From assembly GCA_035353335.1 (NCBI GenBank), contig DAOPZJ010000023.1, positions 32,365-39,223 on the forward strand: a DNA stretch of 6,859 nt. Direction: 5' to 3'. A program made the translations under genes and the position numbers. Each line of letters begins with the position of its first letter. The first letter of the stretch is position 1. Origin of the DNA: Oscillospiraceae bacterium. Its GTDB lineage: Bacteria; Bacillota; Clostridia; Oscillospirales; JAKOTC01. Of this stretch, positions 5,782 through 6,859 are shown in pieces. A model generated the notes under the pieces. It was not told the origin of the DNA and made no database searches. It saw only the letters and a program-made list of their open reading frames with translations.

Positions 5782-5796
5782 GGGTATACTATACCC
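5782..5796. promoter_or_regulatory. 15-bp perfect palindrome, candidate operator
   Basis: GGGTATACTATACCC is a perfect dyad of two 7-base arms around a single C. It lies three bases after the -10 box and covers the expected transcription start of the sugar transferase gene, where a bound repressor would block initiation. The one-base centre makes an RNA hairpin unlikely, so a dimeric DNA-binding protein is the better reading. The cognate regulator is not recognisable from the window. Confidence 0.55.
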
Positions 5797-5820
5797 AACA
5801 AATTTTTGCGGGGAATTTCA

Positions 5821-6396
5821 ATGTATCATATCGTCAAGCGGATTTTGGACTTTCTTGCGGCGCTGATCGCGATTTTGCTGATCTGGCCGTTTTTCTTATT
5901 GATCATGGCATTCGTCGCGCTGGATTCGAAAGGCCCTGTATTCTTTGTGCAAAAGCGCGTGAAAAAAGCCAAAAAGCTTTTCAATATCTATAAATTCCGA
6001 ACCATGCGCATTGACACCCCAAAGAACGTTGCGACCGATCTGCTCGGAGACCCGCAGGTTTATATCACCGGGGTCGGGCGGTTTTTGCGCAAATACAGTT
6101 TGGACGAGCTGCCGCAGCTGTTCAATATCCTGCGGGGAGATATGTCGGTGGTCGGGCCGAGGCCGGCGTTATTCAACCAATACGATCTGATCGAGGAGCG
6201 CGACAGGGTCGGCGCGAATTCGGTGCGGCCGGGGCTGACCGGCTGGGCGCAGATCAACGGGCGCGACGAATTGACCGATCATCAAAAAGCGGAATATGAC
6301 GGTGAATATGTGAAAAAGCTGTCCTTCGGGTTTGATTTGAAGTGCTGCCTGCTGTCGGTCAAACGCGTCTTCATGCACGAAGGCGTAAAGCTGTAA
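5821..6396 (+). CDS. Bacterial sugar transferase (polyprenyl-phosphate sugar-1-phosphate transferase)
   Basis: 191 residues, the size of the minimal, monotopic PglC-like members. These enzymes move a sugar-1-phosphate from a UDP-sugar onto undecaprenyl phosphate at the inner face of the membrane, the first step of capsule, exopolysaccharide or glycoprotein glycan synthesis. A hydrophobic re-entrant helix spans about 9-34 with P23 as the likely kink. Then come GPVFFVQKR (38-46), KLFNIYKFRTM (52-62), the catalytic D95-E96 pair in SLDELPQLFNILRGDMSVVGPRP (93-115), and RPGLTGWAQINGR (136-148). ATG 5821 is preceded by GGGGA (5810-5814) six bases upstream, so the TTG at 5806 is not needed. The sugar cannot be read from sequence. 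No glycosyltransferase, flippase or polymerase gene is adjacent, so the rest of the pathway must lie elsewhere. Its own promoter and a palindromic operator candidate suggest separate control. Confidence 0.94.
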   Translation: MYHIVKRILDFLAALIAILLIWPFFLLIMAFVALDSKGPVFFVQKRVKKAKKLFNIYKFRTMRIDTPKNVATDLLGDPQVYITGVGRFLRKYSLDELPQLFNILRGDMSVVGPRPALFNQYDLIEERDRVGANSVRPGLTGWAQINGRDELTDHQKAEYDGEYVKKLSFGFDLKCCLLSVKRVFMHEGVKL

Positions 6397-6417
6397 GCGT
6401 TTTTTGCTTTTAAAATA

Positions 6418-6446
6418 TTGACATCCGAAAATCGGTATGTTATGAT
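6418..6446 (+). promoter_or_regulatory. Promoter of the tRNA-Ser pair
   Basis: TTGACA (6418-6423), 17 bases, TATGAT (6441-6446), with an extended -10 TGT at 6438-6440. Transcription would start near 6453, about seven bases before the first tRNA. This matches the strong promoters expected for stable RNA genes. Confidence 0.85.
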
Positions 6447-6459
6447 GTTAGGGCTGTTC

Positions 6460-6546
6460 GGAGAGATGTCCGAGTGGTTTAAGGAGCCGGTCTTGAAAAC
6501 CGGTGACTCGTAAGAGCCGTGAGTTCGAATCTCACTCTCTCCGCCA
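6460..6546 (+). tRNA. tRNA-Ser (anticodon TGA)
   Basis: An 87-base type II tRNA with CCA encoded. The acceptor GGAGAGA pairs with TCTCTCC, followed by discriminator G and CCA at 6544-6546. The anticodon stem CCGGT/ACCGG encloses the loop CTTGAAA, with the anticodon TGA at 6494-6496 (reads UCA and, by wobble, other UCN codons). The long variable arm (around GACTCGTAAGAGCC) and the T arm GTGAGTTCGAATCTCAC confirm serine identity. It is first in a two-tRNA unit. Confidence 0.97.
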
Positions 6547-6553
6547 AAAAGTC

Positions 6554-6646
6554 GGACTTCGGATTTCCGAATTCGGCGTCCGCATACGGGACTCCCGTAC
6601 AGATAAGCAACGAAAAAGCGCAATCAGACAATTGAAACCGAAGACC
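6554..6646. repeat. Inverted-repeat spacer between the two tRNA-Ser genes
   Basis: The 109-base spacer is built of dyads. GGACTTCGG (6554-6562) and CCGAAGACC (6638-6646) are inverted with one mismatch, and the match extends inward (left continues ATTTCCGAATT; the right arm, reversed, continues TTTCAATT). Inside, TTCGG/CCGAA (6558-6562 with 6567-6571) forms a local hairpin and TACGGGA/TCCCGTA (6585-6591 with 6593-6599) a perfect dyad. It may be a degenerate miniature repeat element or an RNA structure presenting the two tRNAs for processing. No promoter of its own for the second tRNA is evident. Confidence 0.55.
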
Positions 6647-6655
6647 TTTGGCCGT

Positions 6656-6747
6656 GGAGAAGTACTCAAGTTGGCCGAAGAGGCGCCCCTGCTAAGGGCG
6701 TAGGACGGGAAACCGTCGCGAGAGTTCGAATCTCTCCTTCTCCGCCA
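6656..6747 (+). tRNA. tRNA-Ser (anticodon GCT)
   Basis: A 92-base type II tRNA with CCA encoded. The acceptor GGAGAAG pairs with CTTCTCC, followed by discriminator G and CCA at 6745-6747. The anticodon stem CGCCC/GGGCG encloses CTGCTAA, with the anticodon GCT at 6691-6693 (reads AGC and AGU). The long variable arm around GGACGGGAAACCGTC and the T arm GAGAGTTCGAATCTCTC support serine. It is probably co-transcribed with the upstream tRNA-Ser and ends just before a clear terminator. Confidence 0.97.
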
Positions 6748-6754
6748 AAAGCGA

Positions 6755-6785
6755 AAAGCACCCGAAGGGGTGTTTTTTGTTTTTG
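6755..6785 (+). terminator. Intrinsic terminator of the tRNA-Ser unit
   Basis: CACCC (6759-6763) pairs with GGGTG (6768-6772) around GAAG, preceded by AAAA and followed by TTTTTTGTTTTT at 6773-6784. It begins eight bases after the CCA of the second tRNA and closes the unit. Confidence 0.9.
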
Positions 6786-6859
6786 GGGGGAATGGGGGGT
6801 GAGAACTCTCGCAGCAAGAACGGGGCGGAGATGAAAAATAAGTCACAGTATTGCAACAA
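6786..6859. other. Unassigned window end with two G6 runs
   Basis: After the terminator come GGGGGG, AAT and GGGGGG (6785-6799), then AACGGGGCGGAG and an ATG at 6831 that opens a frame of nine codons before the window stops. I see no supported gene here; the ATG could begin a truncated gene, but nine codons cannot support one. Confidence 0.3.

Noticed and set aside
6387..6411. AAAGC...GCTTTT pairing after the sugar transferase gene
   Set aside because: The stem is four to five bases with a long T-rich loop; too weak to call a terminator.
6282..6623. Minus-strand open frame across tRNA-Ser(TGA)
   Set aside because: The GGESEIRTHGSYES stretch is the antisense translation of the tRNA; the rest is antisense to the sugar transferase and the repeat spacer.
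6503..6703. Plus-strand frame of 66 codons over both tRNAs and the spacer
   Set aside because: It overlaps two tRNA genes and an inverted-repeat spacer; no ribosome binding site and no recognisable protein features.
6532..6846. Minus-strand open frame of 104 codons across tRNA-Ser(GCT)
   Set aside because: It is the antisense translation of the tRNA gene and terminator (RRRRDSNSRDG-type peptide), a well-known class of false protein predictions.
6831..6859. Possible start of a further gene (ATG AAA AAT AAG...)
   Set aside because: Only nine codons are visible, with a weak ribosome binding site; cannot be supported as a gene.

Overview
The window looks like a chromosomal segment of a moderately GC-rich member of the Bacillota, probably a clostridial lineage. 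The evidence is a canonical T-box tRNA-sensing leader, strong AGGAGG-type ribosome binding sites, sigma-A promoters with 17-base spacers (one with both hexamers at consensus), a zinc-type ribosomal protein L31 and CCA-encoding tRNA genes. Species cannot be named from this sequence alone.

Left part (1-1973): a divergent pair. On the minus strand is a cytosolic-looking seven-repeat FG-GAP/VCBS beta-propeller protein. On the plus strand is a cupin-type AraC-family regulator. The intergenic gap holds a consensus -10 box for the propeller gene with no good -35, a pair of GA(C/G)AAAAACAC direct repeats spaced exactly 21 bp, and a perfect 10-bp inverted repeat in the propeller leader. The simplest model is a local sugar-responsive switch in which the AraC protein activates the propeller gene. 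The propeller resembles the propeller part of aldos-2-ulose dehydratase-like proteins, so sugar catabolism is plausible but not proven.

Middle part (1974-4704): a strong promoter, then a complete T-box riboswitch whose specifier reads GTA (valine) and whose antiterminator and terminator are mutually exclusive, then a valyl-tRNA synthetase of the archaeal-like, coiled-coil-less type. Uncharged tRNA-Val should switch the gene on. The long open frame running into the T-box is not the real N terminus; translation starts at 2350 or 2353.

Right part (4705-6859): rpmE (L31) with a perfect-consensus promoter, a YigZ/IMPACT family protein, a small monotopic sugar-1-phosphate transferase with its own promoter and a 15-bp perfect palindrome at the expected transcription start, and a two-gene tRNA-Ser unit (UGA and GCU anticodons). 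The tRNAs are separated by a spacer built of inverted repeats and closed by a clear intrinsic terminator. The last 80 bases hold no supported gene.

Most of the window is ordinary housekeeping. The parts most worth following are the propeller/AraC pair with its operator-like repeats, the archaeal-like ValS under a bacterial T-box, and the palindrome controlling the stand-alone sugar transferase.
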